Source of the DNA: Rhodobacterales bacterium LSUCC0031 | Lineage (GTDB): Bacteria; Pseudomonadota; Alphaproteobacteria; Rhodobacterales; Rhodobacteraceae | Direction of reading: 5' to 3' | NCBI GenBank assembly: GCA_015689735.1 | Contig: WVSP01000002.1 | Coordinates: forward strand, 310,001-374,000 | Length of the DNA stretch: 64,000 bases | Part shown: positions 34,032 to 42,550 of the stretch, piece by piece | How positions within the stretch are numbered: the stretch's first letter is position 1 | Layout of the letters: each line of letters starts with the position of its first letter | The notes under the pieces: generated by a model | The model's input: only the letters and a program-made list of their open reading frames with translations | Told to the model about the DNA's origin: nothing | Databases searched by the model: none | Made by a program: the position numbers and the translations under genes

Positions 34032-35819
34032 ATGACGTTTACCACCCGCCCCGAGATTACCGGCACCTTTGGCGTGGCCACCTCGACACATTGGATCGCC
34101 TCGGCGGTGGGGATGAAGATCCTCGAGCAAGGCGGCAATGCTTTTGACGCCGCCGCGGCGATGGGGTTCGTGCTGCAAGTGGTTGAGCCGCATCTCAACG
34201 GCCCCTTGGGCGACATGCCCTTGATGCTGCGCACCGCGGGAGCCGATGCGCCGGTGGTGATCTGTGGTCAAGGCTCGGCACCGGCAGGCGCCACCATCGC
34301 GCATTACAAATCCGTCGGCCTGAACATCGTGCCGGGTTCGGGTCTGTTGGCGACGGTGGTACCGGGGGCTTTTGGCGCATGGATGCTGATGTTGCGCGAT
34401 CATGGTAGCCTGCCGTTGCGCGAGATCTTGGCGCCCGCGATCTACTATGCCCGCCATGGCCACCCGGTCTTGCCGCGCGTGGCGGCAACCATCGCGGGAT
34501 TGCATGATTTCTTCCGCGATGAATGGCCGACATCTTACGCCACATGGCTGCCCGGCGGGCAGGCGCCGGTGGCGGGGCGGCTGTTCAAGAACCCCGATCT
34601 GGCCGATACATGGGAACGCGTCTTGGCCGAGGCCGAGGCCGCTCAAGGCCATGCCGCCCAGATCGACGCCGCGCGCCGCGCCTTCTACGAGGGGTTCATC
34701 GCCGAAAGCATCGACGACTATTTGCGCGAGGCATGCGTCATGGATGCCGAGGGTGCGCGCCGCAAGGGGGTGCTGTCGGGCCAAGACATGGCGAATTGGC
34801 AGGCGACTTACGAGGACCCGCTCTTTGTCGATTATCATGGTTGGCGCGTGTGGAAGCCGAGCGTTTGGACCCAAGGACCGACGCTGTTGCAATCACTGAT
34901 GACACTTGCGGGCTTTGACATCGGCGCGATGGACCCGCGTGGCGCGGATTTCGTCCATCATGTCACCGAGGCAATGAAACTCTCCTTCGCCGACCGCGAG
35001 GCGTATTACGGCGATCCCGCATTTGCCGACATTCCGATCGCGACGCTGCTCTCGGCCGATTATGCCGCGACGCGCAGCCCGCTGATCGGGCCAACCGCCT
35101 CGCGCCTGCAACGCCCCGGCCAGATCGCGGGCTACGAGGCGTGGGCCAAGGCCGCGATCGCGCGGGCGGGCCAAGACCATGCCGAAGGGCCGGGGATGGG
35201 CGCAGGCGAGCCGACGATGGCGCATCTGACCGAAAAGCGCGGCGATACCGTGCATCTCGATGTGATCGATCAATGGGGCAACATGGTCTCGACCACGCCA
35301 TCGGGGGGCTGGCTGCAATCCTCGCCGATCATTCCGGGGCTTGGGATGCCGCTCAATTCACGGGCGCAGATGTTCTGGCTGGAAGAGGGGCTTGCCACGT
35401 CGCTTGCCCCCGGACGGCGGCCGCGCACGACGCTCTCGCCGTCGATGGCGGAAACCGATGGGCGCAAGCTGGCCTTCGGCACGCCCGGCGGCGATCAGCA
35501 GGACCAGTGGCAGCTGATTTTGTTCCTGCGGCTGGTGCATGGGGGCATGAACCTGCAAGAGGGGATCGATGCGCCGCTGTTTCACACGGCGCATTTCCAA
35601 TCCTCCTTCTATCCGCGCGGCACAAGGCCCGGTCACTTGATGGTCGAGCCCGCCTTTGGCGAGGCGGTACTCGCCGATCTGCGCGCGCGCGGCCATGAAC
35701 TGGAAGTGTCGGAGCCTTGGGCCGTGGGGCGGCTGACCGCTGCCGCACGCGATGATGATGGCATGCTCAAGGCCGCCGCCACACCGCGCTTGATGCAGGC
35801 CTATGCCATCGGCCGTTAG
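34032..35819 (+). CDS. Gamma-glutamyltransferase family protein (Ntn hydrolase)
   Basis: A 595-residue member of the gamma-glutamyltranspeptidase family, which self-cleaves ahead of a threonine nucleophile. The likely nucleophile is Thr406 in EKRGDTVHLDVID; family blocks such as GGNAFDAA (34-41), GSGLLATVVPG (102-112) and LNSRAQMFW follow. I see no signal peptide, unlike secreted GGTs, so it is probably one of the cytoplasmic GGT-like hydrolases acting on gamma-glutamyl or other amide substrates. It shares no operon with neighbours: 60 bases separate it from kdgK, and it converges with tctE by a four-base overlap. Confidence 0.85.
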   Translation: MTFTTRPEITGTFGVATSTHWIASAVGMKILEQGGNAFDAAAAMGFVLQVVEPHLNGPLGDMPLMLRTAGADAPVVICGQGSAPAGATIAHYKSVGLNIVPGSGLLATVVPGAFGAWMLMLRDHGSLPLREILAPAIYYARHGHPVLPRVAATIAGLHDFFRDEWPTSYATWLPGGQAPVAGRLFKNPDLADTWERVLAEAEAAQGHAAQIDAARRAFYEGFIAESIDDYLREACVMDAEGARRKGVLSGQDMANWQATYEDPLFVDYHGWRVWKPSVWTQGPTLLQSLMTLAGFDIGAMDPRGADFVHHVTEAMKLSFADREAYYGDPAFADIPIATLLSADYAATRSPLIGPTASRLQRPGQIAGYEAWAKAAIARAGQDHAEGPGMGAGEPTMAHLTEKRGDTVHLDVIDQWGNMVSTTPSGGWLQSSPIIPGLGMPLNSRAQMFWLEEGLATSLAPGRRPRTTLSPSMAETDGRKLAFGTPGGDQQDQWQLILFLRLVHGGMNLQEGIDAPLFHTAHFQSSFYPRGTRPGHLMVEPAFGEAVLADLRARGHELEVSEPWAVGRLTAAARDDDGMLKAAATPRLMQAYAIGR

Positions 35820-37291
35820 GCGGAGGCGCGCTTTTGGGCGGGGCGGGCCTGCCTGCTGCCGGCCTTGGCGCGCTCGGTGTTGGACCGCGTCTGGGTTGCC
35901 GGGAAGAAGAGGTTGACGCGCAATCCTTGATGGGTGTCATCATTTGGCGCGATCTCAAGCCGCCCATCCTGCGCCGTGACGACGGCGGCGGCAATCGACA
36001 GGCCCAAGCCTGATCCTTCGCCCGTGCCAACCTGCCCGAACCGCGACAGGGCCACCGGCAATTCCGCCGCACTCAAGCCCCGGCCATCATCGCTGATCGT
36101 CAGCCGCGCGATGCCCTCTTGCAGTGCAAGCGCGATGATGATGCGCGACAACTGTGGCCCGCCATGCCGCAAGGCATTGTCGATCAGGTTCAGGATCGCC
36201 TCGCGCAGCATCAAGGGATCGGCGCTGATCCAGACCGGCTCGCGGCCCAAGGCCAAGACCAACTCCACCGATTGCGCTTTGATCTGTGGGCGCAGATCGC
36301 CCGTGATCTTGGTGATCAGAGTAACCAGTTCGACCGCCTCGCGCCTTTGGCCAGCCGCACTTGCGCGCTCGAGCGTCAAAAGCTTGTTGGCCAGGTCACG
36401 CACCTGCCGGGCCGAGGTCAAAAGCTCACCCGCCCGTGCGCGGGTGGCCTCTGGCGTGGGCGCGCGGCGCACCGCTTCGGCCATGGCAAGCACACCCGCG
36501 ATTGGGTTGCGCAACTGATGCGCGGCGTCCGAGACGAAACTTGCCTGCGCTTGGATCGTCGCCTCGACCTGTCCGAACAGCGCATTGAGTCGCAGGACAA
36601 GCCCGCGCGCCTCGGGCGGAACGCTCCGGCGGATGGGGCTGAGATCATCGGAACTGCGCCGCGAAATCGCGTCTTCCAGCGATAAAAGCGGGCGCAGGCC
36701 AAGATTGACCCCGAACCAGACCACCAGCGCCACCGTACCGATCAATACCGCCATCACCACCAAGACCTGCCAAGCCAGATCGCGCGCCAAAGCATCGAGG
36801 ACGGTGCGTTCTTGCCAGACGGTATAGGTATAGGTGCCGGAAATGCCGCTGACGGTGTTCACCTGACGCAGGCGCAACGCGCGCACCGGGCTGCCGAAAT
36901 AGGTTGAATCGTAAAAGCCGTAAAAGCCGTCGCCAATGGCGGCCACGGCTTCCGGGGGGCGGGCAGGCGGGGTTGCATAGCCTGTCACATAGACCCCTGA
37001 TGGCGCAAAGGCATGGTAATAGACCGGGCCGCCCGAGGTATCGTTGAGCAGATCGCGCGTTTCCAGCGACAACGCATCGCCGCCTGACCGCGCGACATCC
37101 GCAGCAATCGCCAGCCCCGTGCTCAAGAGAGAGCGGTCAAACAGGACTTCGGCCTTTTGGCGCGTATAATCAAGCTGCCAGATCCCCACGGCCAGCGCGA
37201 TCACGAGGAGTGGCGCAAGGATGATCACCGTTAGCCGCACCCGCAGCGATGTTGACGCCTTGGCCATTTTGTCGTCGTCGCGGGGGGTCAT
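35816..37291 (-). CDS. tctE: Sensor histidine kinase, TctE type
   Basis: Membrane sensor of 491 residues, partner of the response regulator whose stop it overlaps (ATGA). Membrane helices at about 17-40 and 172-195 enclose a periplasmic 2CSK-type domain. HAMP-like linker, then the H-box FVSDAAHQLRNPIAG with His258, N-box LNLIDNALRHGG, and G-boxes DDGRGLS and GSGLGLS. The C-terminal tail is basic (RSNTERAKAGSRQ and beyond). Divergence from tctC implies it senses the tricarboxylate taken up by the TTT transporter. Confidence 0.9.
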   Translation of the reverse strand: MTPRDDDKMAKASTSLRVRLTVIILAPLLVIALAVGIWQLDYTRQKAEVLFDRSLLSTGLAIAADVARSGGDALSLETRDLLNDTSGGPVYYHAFAPSGVYVTGYATPPARPPEAVAAIGDGFYGFYDSTYFGSPVRALRLRQVNTVSGISGTYTYTVWQERTVLDALARDLAWQVLVVMAVLIGTVALVVWFGVNLGLRPLLSLEDAISRRSSDDLSPIRRSVPPEARGLVLRLNALFGQVEATIQAQASFVSDAAHQLRNPIAGVLAMAEAVRRAPTPEATRARAGELLTSARQVRDLANKLLTLERASAAGQRREAVELVTLITKITGDLRPQIKAQSVELVLALGREPVWISADPLMLREAILNLIDNALRHGGPQLSRIIIALALQEGIARLTISDDGRGLSAAELPVALSRFGQVGTGEGSGLGLSIAAAVVTAQDGRLEIAPNDDTHQGLRVNLFFPATQTRSNTERAKAGSRQARPAQKRASA

Positions 37292-37965
37292 GCGGTCTTG
37301 TCCCCGGCGACCAGCGCATAGCCCAAGCCGCGTGCAACCCGGATTTCCAGCCCATAGGGGCGCAAGCGCTTGCGCAAGCGCGAGATATGCACCTCGATTG
37401 CACCTTCCTCGATATCGGCGCCGGTGCCATAAAGATGGTCGATCAAGTCGTTCTTGCTGACCGTGCGGCCCTGCGCCGCCATGAGGATCTCAACCACGCT
37501 CACCTCGCGCCGGGGCAGGGCAAGGGCCACACCCGCTGCCGTTACCTCGCGCGCATCGAGATCAAGTGTCAACGCGCCCACGGTGAGTTGCCGGCGCAGC
37601 CGATTGGGTTGACGCCGGGCAAGGGCGCGGATGCGCGCTTCAAGCTCGTCCATTTCGAAGGGTTTGACGAGATAGTCATCGGCCCCTGCATCAAGGCCGC
37701 GCACCCGGTCATGGGTTTCGGCCCGCGCCGTGAGCAACAGCACCGGCCGCCCATCGCCACGCTGGCGCATCGCGCGCAGGATCGACAGACCGTCAAGGCC
37801 GGGCAGATTTATGTCAAGGATGACCAGATCGCCGCCACCATCGCGCAAATGCTGATCGGCGGCGAGGCCATCGGCGATCACATCGACCGAATGGCCAAGA
37901 TCCTCCATGCGGTATCGGATGCCCTTGGCAACGCTGTCATGATCTTCGACCAAGACGATCCGCAT
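37288..37965 (-). CDS. tctD: Response regulator, TctD type (OmpR family)
   Basis: A 225-residue OmpR/PhoB-type regulator: receiver domain with phosphoacceptor Asp51 (VILDINLPG), Thr in LLLTARAE and Lys in DYLVKPF, then a winged-helix DNA-binding domain (about 125-222; EVHISRLRKRL is the recognition helix). The ATG at 37965 is chosen because the receiver domain begins there; an upstream in-frame ATG would add a basic tail without family match. Divergent from tctC across a 207-base region with inverted repeats that may be its sites. Confidence 0.92.
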   Translation of the reverse strand: MRIVLVEDHDSVAKGIRYRMEDLGHSVDVIADGLAADQHLRDGGGDLVILDINLPGLDGLSILRAMRQRGDGRPVLLLTARAETHDRVRGLDAGADDYLVKPFEMDELEARIRALARRQPNRLRRQLTVGALTLDLDAREVTAAGVALALPRREVSVVEILMAAQGRTVSKNDLIDHLYGTGADIEEGAIEVHISRLRKRLRPYGLEIRVARGLGYALVAGDKTA

Positions 37966-38063
37966 GGTCCGTGTCCCCCGATTGCCGCGATGCTGCCGCC
38001 GGCCATGTTGCCTTGGACAATAGCCTGCGCAAGACGCCTTCGCGCGAAAAAAGCCCTGCATGT

Positions 38064-38123
38064 AAGCTTGACGAAAGCTTCGCAAGTCAAGAACGCCGTA
38101 TCAAGGGCGTGACAACGCCTTGA
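38064..38123. promoter_or_regulatory. Repeats in the tctD-tctC divergent intergenic region
   Basis: Two AAGCTT hexamers (38064-38069 and 38075-38080) lie 11 bp apart. About 20 bp further is a dyad in which TCAAGGGCGT pairs with ACGCCTTGA (38101-38123; nine pairs with one bulged G). Position between tctDE and the TTT transporter makes them candidate TctD-binding or leader structures. No start site can be assigned with confidence. Confidence 0.45.
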
Positions 38124-38172
38124 GGTCTGCCGCGTGCCTCACAAAGGGGTACGCGGATCTAGGGAGGAAGAC

Positions 38173-39267
38173 ATGACAAACATGAAGACCCCGCGCCTAG
38201 GCGCGGCAATCCTTGCGGCGTCCGCCGCAGTGCTGAGCGTCGCGGCCCCGGCTGCGGCACAGGATTTGGCGGGCAAGACCGTCGAATTCGTGATTCCCTT
38301 TTCTGAATCGGGTGGTTCGGCGCGTTGGGCGAACTTCTTCGCGCCGCTTCTGGCCGAAGCGCTTCCGGGCAAGCCCACCACAATCGTCGGCTATCGCCCC
38401 GGTGGCGGCTCGACCACGGGCGCCAACTGGTTCCAGGAACAGACGACCGCCGATGGCACGCTGATCTTCGGCACCTCGGGTTCGACCCAATTCCCCTATC
38501 TCTTGGGCGATCCGCGCGTGCGCTATGAATACCGCGATTGGCAGCCGGTGCTGGCCTCCGGCACGGGTGGGGTCGTGTACCTGCCTGCCGATCTGGGTGC
38601 GCGCTATGATGGCGACTTGGACGATCTGCAAGGTGAGTTCTTCATCTTTGGCAGCCAAGGCGCGACCACGCTCGACCTCGTGCCGCTTTTGGCGTTCAAG
38701 ATGCTGGGCCTTCAGGTCGAGCCTGTCTTCGGGATCGAAGGGCGCGGCGATGGCCGCCTGATGTTCGAGCGCGGCGAGGCCAATATCGATTACCAGACTT
38801 CGTCTGCCTATATCTCGAACGTGGTGCCGCTGGTTGAACAGAATTTGGCCGTGCCGGTGATGAGCTGGGGCATCTTGGATGATGCGGGCAATATCGTCCG
38901 CGATCCGACCTTCCCTGATATCCCGACATTCGCCGAGGTCTGCGAGGCAACCGCCGGCTGCGAAACTTCGGGGGTGGCTTGGGATGCATGGCGCGCCTTC
39001 TTCGTGTCGGGTTTTGCGGCGCAAAAGCTCGTCTATCTGCCCGGCAATGCATCGGCCGAGGTAGTAAACATGTATAACCAAGCTTTTGCCGATATCTTGG
39101 CCCGTCCCGATTTCGCCGAGATCTCGGCGCGCGAATTGGGCGTTTATCCCCAGATGATCGGCCCGGCCGCACGTGTGGCCCACGAAGCGGCAATCACGGT
39201 GTCGGATGAGGCACGTGAATATGTGCTGTCGTGGCTGGCCGAGGCCTACGGCGTGACGATGCAGTAA
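38173..39267 (+). CDS. tctC: Tripartite tricarboxylate transporter binding protein (TctC/Bug family)
   Basis: Periplasmic binding protein of the TTT family, 364 residues with signal peptide (to about AAA-QD, residue 30). The start follows AGGGAGGAAG. FVIPFSESGGSARWA is the first-lobe motif contacting the ligand carboxylate, and YRPGGGSTTGANWF the second. A pair of cysteines (in AEVCEATAGCETS) is a feature of this subgroup. It is somewhat longer than many Bug proteins. A stem-loop separates it from the tctA-tctB fusion gene. Confidence 0.9.
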   Translation: MTNMKTPRLGAAILAASAAVLSVAAPAAAQDLAGKTVEFVIPFSESGGSARWANFFAPLLAEALPGKPTTIVGYRPGGGSTTGANWFQEQTTADGTLIFGTSGSTQFPYLLGDPRVRYEYRDWQPVLASGTGGVVYLPADLGARYDGDLDDLQGEFFIFGSQGATTLDLVPLLAFKMLGLQVEPVFGIEGRGDGRLMFERGEANIDYQTSSAYISNVVPLVEQNLAVPVMSWGILDDAGNIVRDPTFPDIPTFAEVCEATAGCETSGVAWDAWRAFFVSGFAAQKLVYLPGNASAEVVNMYNQAFADILARPDFAEISARELGVYPQMIGPAARVAHEAAITVSDEAREYVLSWLAEAYGVTMQ

Positions 39268-39280
39268 ACCGCTGCAAAGG

Positions 39281-39308
39281 CCCGGCGGCGGGATCAACCG
39301 CTGCCGGG
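39281..39308 (+). terminator. Stem-loop between tctC and tctA
   Basis: CCCGGC-G-GCGG pairs with CCGC-T-GCCGGG (10 pairs, one mismatch, six-base loop GATCAA). It begins 13 bases after the tctC stop and is not followed by a T-run. It probably sets a higher level of binding protein than of membrane subunit, as at the dctP-dctQ junction. Confidence 0.55.
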
Positions 39309-39416
39309 TCACATTTCGCTTGTTCTTAACGAAGAAAGTCCGGTCGCGCGGGGTGCGCAGATTGGCAATCCATGCATATTCGGGCGGCCGATCGTGCATG
39401 AGGGGAGGGCGCCGCC

Positions 39417-41432
39417 GTGGAAATCCTGAATGTCGCGCTGCCAGCGCTTGGCGAGGCGTTTCTCGCCGTTATCCAGCCCCATCATTTGATGTACATGGTG
39501 GCGGGTGTGCTTTTGGGTCTGTCCATTGGGGTTTTGCCGGGCTTGGGTGGGATTGCAGGGCTGTCGCTCGTGCTGCCGTTCATGTTCGGAATGGATCCGA
39601 TCTCGGGGCTGGCGCTGATGGTTGGCTTGATCGCGGTCATCCCCACATCGGACACGTTTTCCTCGGTGCTCTTGGGTATTCCGGGCAGTTCGGCCAGCCA
39701 AGCGACCGTGCTAGATGGCTTTCCCTTGGCGCGCAAGGGACAGGCCGCGCGTGCGCTTTCGGCGGCCTTTGTCTCGTCGCTTTATGGCGGGCTCTTGGGC
39801 GCTTTCGTGCTGACGATGATCATCTTCGTCGCGCGCCCCCTGATCTTGGCCTTTGGCCTGCCAGAGATGCTGATGATCACCATCCTTGGAATGTCGATGG
39901 TGGCGATCCTGGCCGGGCGTATCCCGCTCAAGGGCGTGGTCGCGGCGGGCCTTGGCATCATGGTCGGCACGATTGGCGCGGCCCCTGCGGGCGGGTCACT
40001 GCGCATGTCGAGTTATGATTACCCCTATCTGGTCGATGGTTTGCAATTGGTGATCATCGGCCTTGGCATCTATGCCATCCCCGAGGTCGTATCGCTGCTC
40101 AGGCAAGATCGCGCCATCGCCAAATCCGGCACTTTGGGCGCTGGTTGGACGGCGGGCTTGCGCGATTGGTGGTTGAACAAGTGGCTGTCAACCAAATGCG
40201 CGGCCATCGGCGTGATCGTGGGCGTGATCCCAGGGCTTGGCGGGTCGGTGGTCGATTGGATTGCCTATGGCTATGCGGTGCAAACTGCGAAGGACCGCGA
40301 TCAATTCGGCCAAGGCGATATTCGCGGCGTAATTGCGCCGGAAAGTTCCAACAACGCCAAGGAGGGTGGTGGCCTTGTACCGACCTTGATCTTCGGCATC
40401 CCTGGTTCAGGCTCGATGGCGGTGTTTCTCGGCGGTCTGGCGCTTCTGGGCATGTCGCCGGGGCCTGCCATGATCCGGCAAGATCTGGATATCACCTACA
40501 CCATCGTGTGGTCGCTGGCATTGGCCAATGTCGTCGGCGCGGGGCTGTGTGTGCTGCTCTCTGGCCAGATTGCGCGGTTGACGACGATCCGTTTCACGCT
40601 TCTTGCGCCGTTCTTGTTCATGATGATCGCCTTCGCCGCGTTCCAATCGCGCATGTCCTTCGGCGATCTGATCGCGCTGGTTTTGGTGGGTGTGATCGGC
40701 ATCTTGCTGCGCCGCTTCGATTACTCGCGCCCCGCATTCCTGATCGGCTTCGTGCTGTCGACACAGGCCGAGCAATTCGTGAACATGGCCACCCAGATCG
40801 GCGCGGCGCGGTTTCGCCGCAGCTTCGAGGCTGGGCTTGATTACATCGTCTCGCCGATCACGGTGTCGCTGCTGATCCTGACCGTGCTCTCCATCGTCAT
40901 CGGCATCCGCCAATCCAAGAACATCCGCGAAAACATCACCACCCATACCGGCACCAAGCGCGCGCCGATGATTTTTCTGGGCGCGATCACCCTTTATGTC
41001 GCGATTGCCACCATTGATGCGGCGGGTGTCAGCCGGTTCGGCGACAAGGTCTTTCCGCTGAGCGTGGGGATCGTGACGCTGTTAGGCTGTCTGGCCTTGA
41101 TGGCGCGGATGATCCTGCGGCCCGAGACGGACGATGTCTTCATCGACATGGAAACCGGCGGCGACGACGGCGAGGCACCCCATTCGCTCTGGGGGACGCT
41201 CGCATGGTTTTTCGGGCTCTTGGTGCTGACGGGGCTGTTTGGCTTCGTCATCGCGCTGGCGCTTTTCTTTGTTGGCTTTTTTCGCATGCGGGCCGGGCTG
41301 TCATGGGCGATGGCCTTGGTCTTTGCGGCCTTTGGTATCGGTTTCATCCTGTTCTTCGCGCATATCCTGAACCGTGATTTCCCGCCGGGCGTGTTGCAGG
41401 CATATTTTGACCTGCCATGGCCCTTTACCTGA
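39417..41432 (+). CDS. tctA: Tripartite tricarboxylate transporter membrane protein, TctA-TctB fusion
   Basis: A 671-residue membrane protein starting with GTG eight bases after GGGGAGG. Residues 1-500 are a full TctA domain with the two PGLGG motifs (GVLPGLGGIAGLS near 38-50 and IPGLGGSVVDW near 265). After a hydrophilic linker (about 500-520) come four further membrane segments (about 525-660) in the pattern of the small subunit TctB. No separate tctB gene exists nearby, so the two membrane subunits are fused. The substrate is probably a di- or tricarboxylate from the pathway encoded next door. Confidence 0.88.
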   Translation: MEILNVALPALGEAFLAVIQPHHLMYMVAGVLLGLSIGVLPGLGGIAGLSLVLPFMFGMDPISGLALMVGLIAVIPTSDTFSSVLLGIPGSSASQATVLDGFPLARKGQAARALSAAFVSSLYGGLLGAFVLTMIIFVARPLILAFGLPEMLMITILGMSMVAILAGRIPLKGVVAAGLGIMVGTIGAAPAGGSLRMSSYDYPYLVDGLQLVIIGLGIYAIPEVVSLLRQDRAIAKSGTLGAGWTAGLRDWWLNKWLSTKCAAIGVIVGVIPGLGGSVVDWIAYGYAVQTAKDRDQFGQGDIRGVIAPESSNNAKEGGGLVPTLIFGIPGSGSMAVFLGGLALLGMSPGPAMIRQDLDITYTIVWSLALANVVGAGLCVLLSGQIARLTTIRFTLLAPFLFMMIAFAAFQSRMSFGDLIALVLVGVIGILLRRFDYSRPAFLIGFVLSTQAEQFVNMATQIGAARFRRSFEAGLDYIVSPITVSLLILTVLSIVIGIRQSKNIRENITTHTGTKRAPMIFLGAITLYVAIATIDAAGVSRFGDKVFPLSVGIVTLLGCLALMARMILRPETDDVFIDMETGGDDGEAPHSLWGTLAWFFGLLVLTGLFGFVIALALFFVGFFRMRAGLSWAMALVFAAFGIGFILFFAHILNRDFPPGVLQAYFDLPWPFT

Positions 41433-41441
41433 GATGACGAC

Positions 41442-42542
41442 ATGACCACTTTGCTTTACCAAGATCCGATCCCCTTTTTGTTCATGCGCGGTGGCACCTC
41501 GCGCGGGCCTTACCTGAACCGCGCCGATCTGCCCGAGGATCGCGAGGCGCTGGCGCGTGTGCTTGTCGCCATCGTGGGGGCGGGGCATCCGCAGAACATC
41601 AATGGGCTTGGGGGCGGTGTGGCCGTCACGACCAAGGTCGCGATGCTGTCGAAATCGGATGAACCGGGCATCGATGTGGATTACTTCTTCGGCCAAGTCG
41701 CGGTGGAGGAGGCGCTGGTCGATTTCAAGCCCACCTGTGGCAATATCCTTGTCGGCGTCGGCCCCGCCGCGATCGAGATGGGGCTGGTCACAGCGCAGGA
41801 TGGCGTGACGACTGTCCGTATCCGCGCCGTCAACACCGGCGCCACGGTCGAGGCGCGGGTGCAGACGCCGGGCGGGCGTGTAAGCTACGAGGGCACGACC
41901 GCGATTGATGGTGTCCCCGGCACGGCGGCCCCCGTGGGCCTGCAATTCCTTGATGTCGTAGGCTCGTCGTGCGGGGCGTTTTTGCCCACCGGCAATGCCC
42001 GCGATGTCATCGACGGGATCGAGGTCACCTTGATGGATGTGGCCATGCCCATGATGATCGCGCGTGCCGCCGATTTCGGGCTGACGGGCTACGAGACGGC
42101 CGAGGAACTCGATGCCAATCGCGATCTCTACGCCAAGATGGAACCGATGCGGATCGAGGCCGGGCGGCGCATGGGCCTTGGCGATGTGACCAAATCCGTC
42201 ATGCCCAAGATCGGGCTCTTGTCGGCGCCCCGCCACGGCGGCGCGATCTCGGCGCGGTATTTCATGCCGTGGAATTGTCATCCCTCGATGGCGGTGACGG
42301 GCAGCCAATGCCTTGCCGCCTGCACGCTGACCCCCGGCACCGTGGCCGAGGGCTTGGGCGTCATCCCCAACGAAATGCCGGCGCTAATGCAGATCGAGCA
42401 TCCGATGGGCATCATCGAGGTGACGGTCGATTACGAACAGGCGGCGTCGGGCTTTGTCATGAAATCGGCGGGGCTGGTGCGCACCGCGCGCATGATTGCG
42501 CGGGGCGAGGTCATGGTCCCCCCCGGCTTGTTGCAGGGTTAG
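41442..42542 (+). CDS. galD: PrpF family isomerase, 4-oxalomesaconate tautomerase-like (GalD type), copy 1
   Basis: PrpF-family protein of 366 residues. The family includes 4-oxalomesaconate tautomerase (GalD/LigU) and methylaconitate isomerase. Motifs: FLFMRGGTSRGPY (12-24), [20 protein letters not shown] (104-117), HPSMAVTGS. It follows the TTT transporter after nine bases, so its substrate is likely an imported unsaturated tricarboxylate or one step from it. The shared family motif does not separate tautomerase from aconitate-type isomerase. A second paralogue lies at 44956-46035. Confidence 0.82.
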   Translation: MTTLLYQDPIPFLFMRGGTSRGPYLNRADLPEDREALARVLVAIVGAGHPQNINGLGGGVAVTTKVAMLSKSDEPGIDVDYFFGQVAVEEALVDFKPTCGNILVGVGPAAIEMGLVTAQDGVTTVRIRAVNTGATVEARVQTPGGRVSYEGTTAIDGVPGTAAPVGLQFLDVVGSSCGAFLPTGNARDVIDGIEVTLMDVAMPMMIARAADFGLTGYETAEELDANRDLYAKMEPMRIEAGRRMGLGDVTKSVMPKIGLLSAPRHGGAISARYFMPWNCHPSMAVTGSQCLAACTLTPGTVAEGLGVIPNEMPALMQIEHPMGIIEVTVDYEQAASGFVMKSAGLVRTARMIARGEVMVPPGLLQG

Positions 42543-42550
42543 GGGCCGCG

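Noticed and set aside
34032-35819. Secreted glutathione-degrading gamma-glutamyltranspeptidase
   Set aside because: No signal peptide is visible at the N-terminus, so only family membership is claimed.
41969-42550. Upstream extension of the TPP enzyme frame by 194 codons
   Set aside because: It overlaps the PrpF-like gene out of frame and has no TPP-family similarity; the domain starts at 42551.
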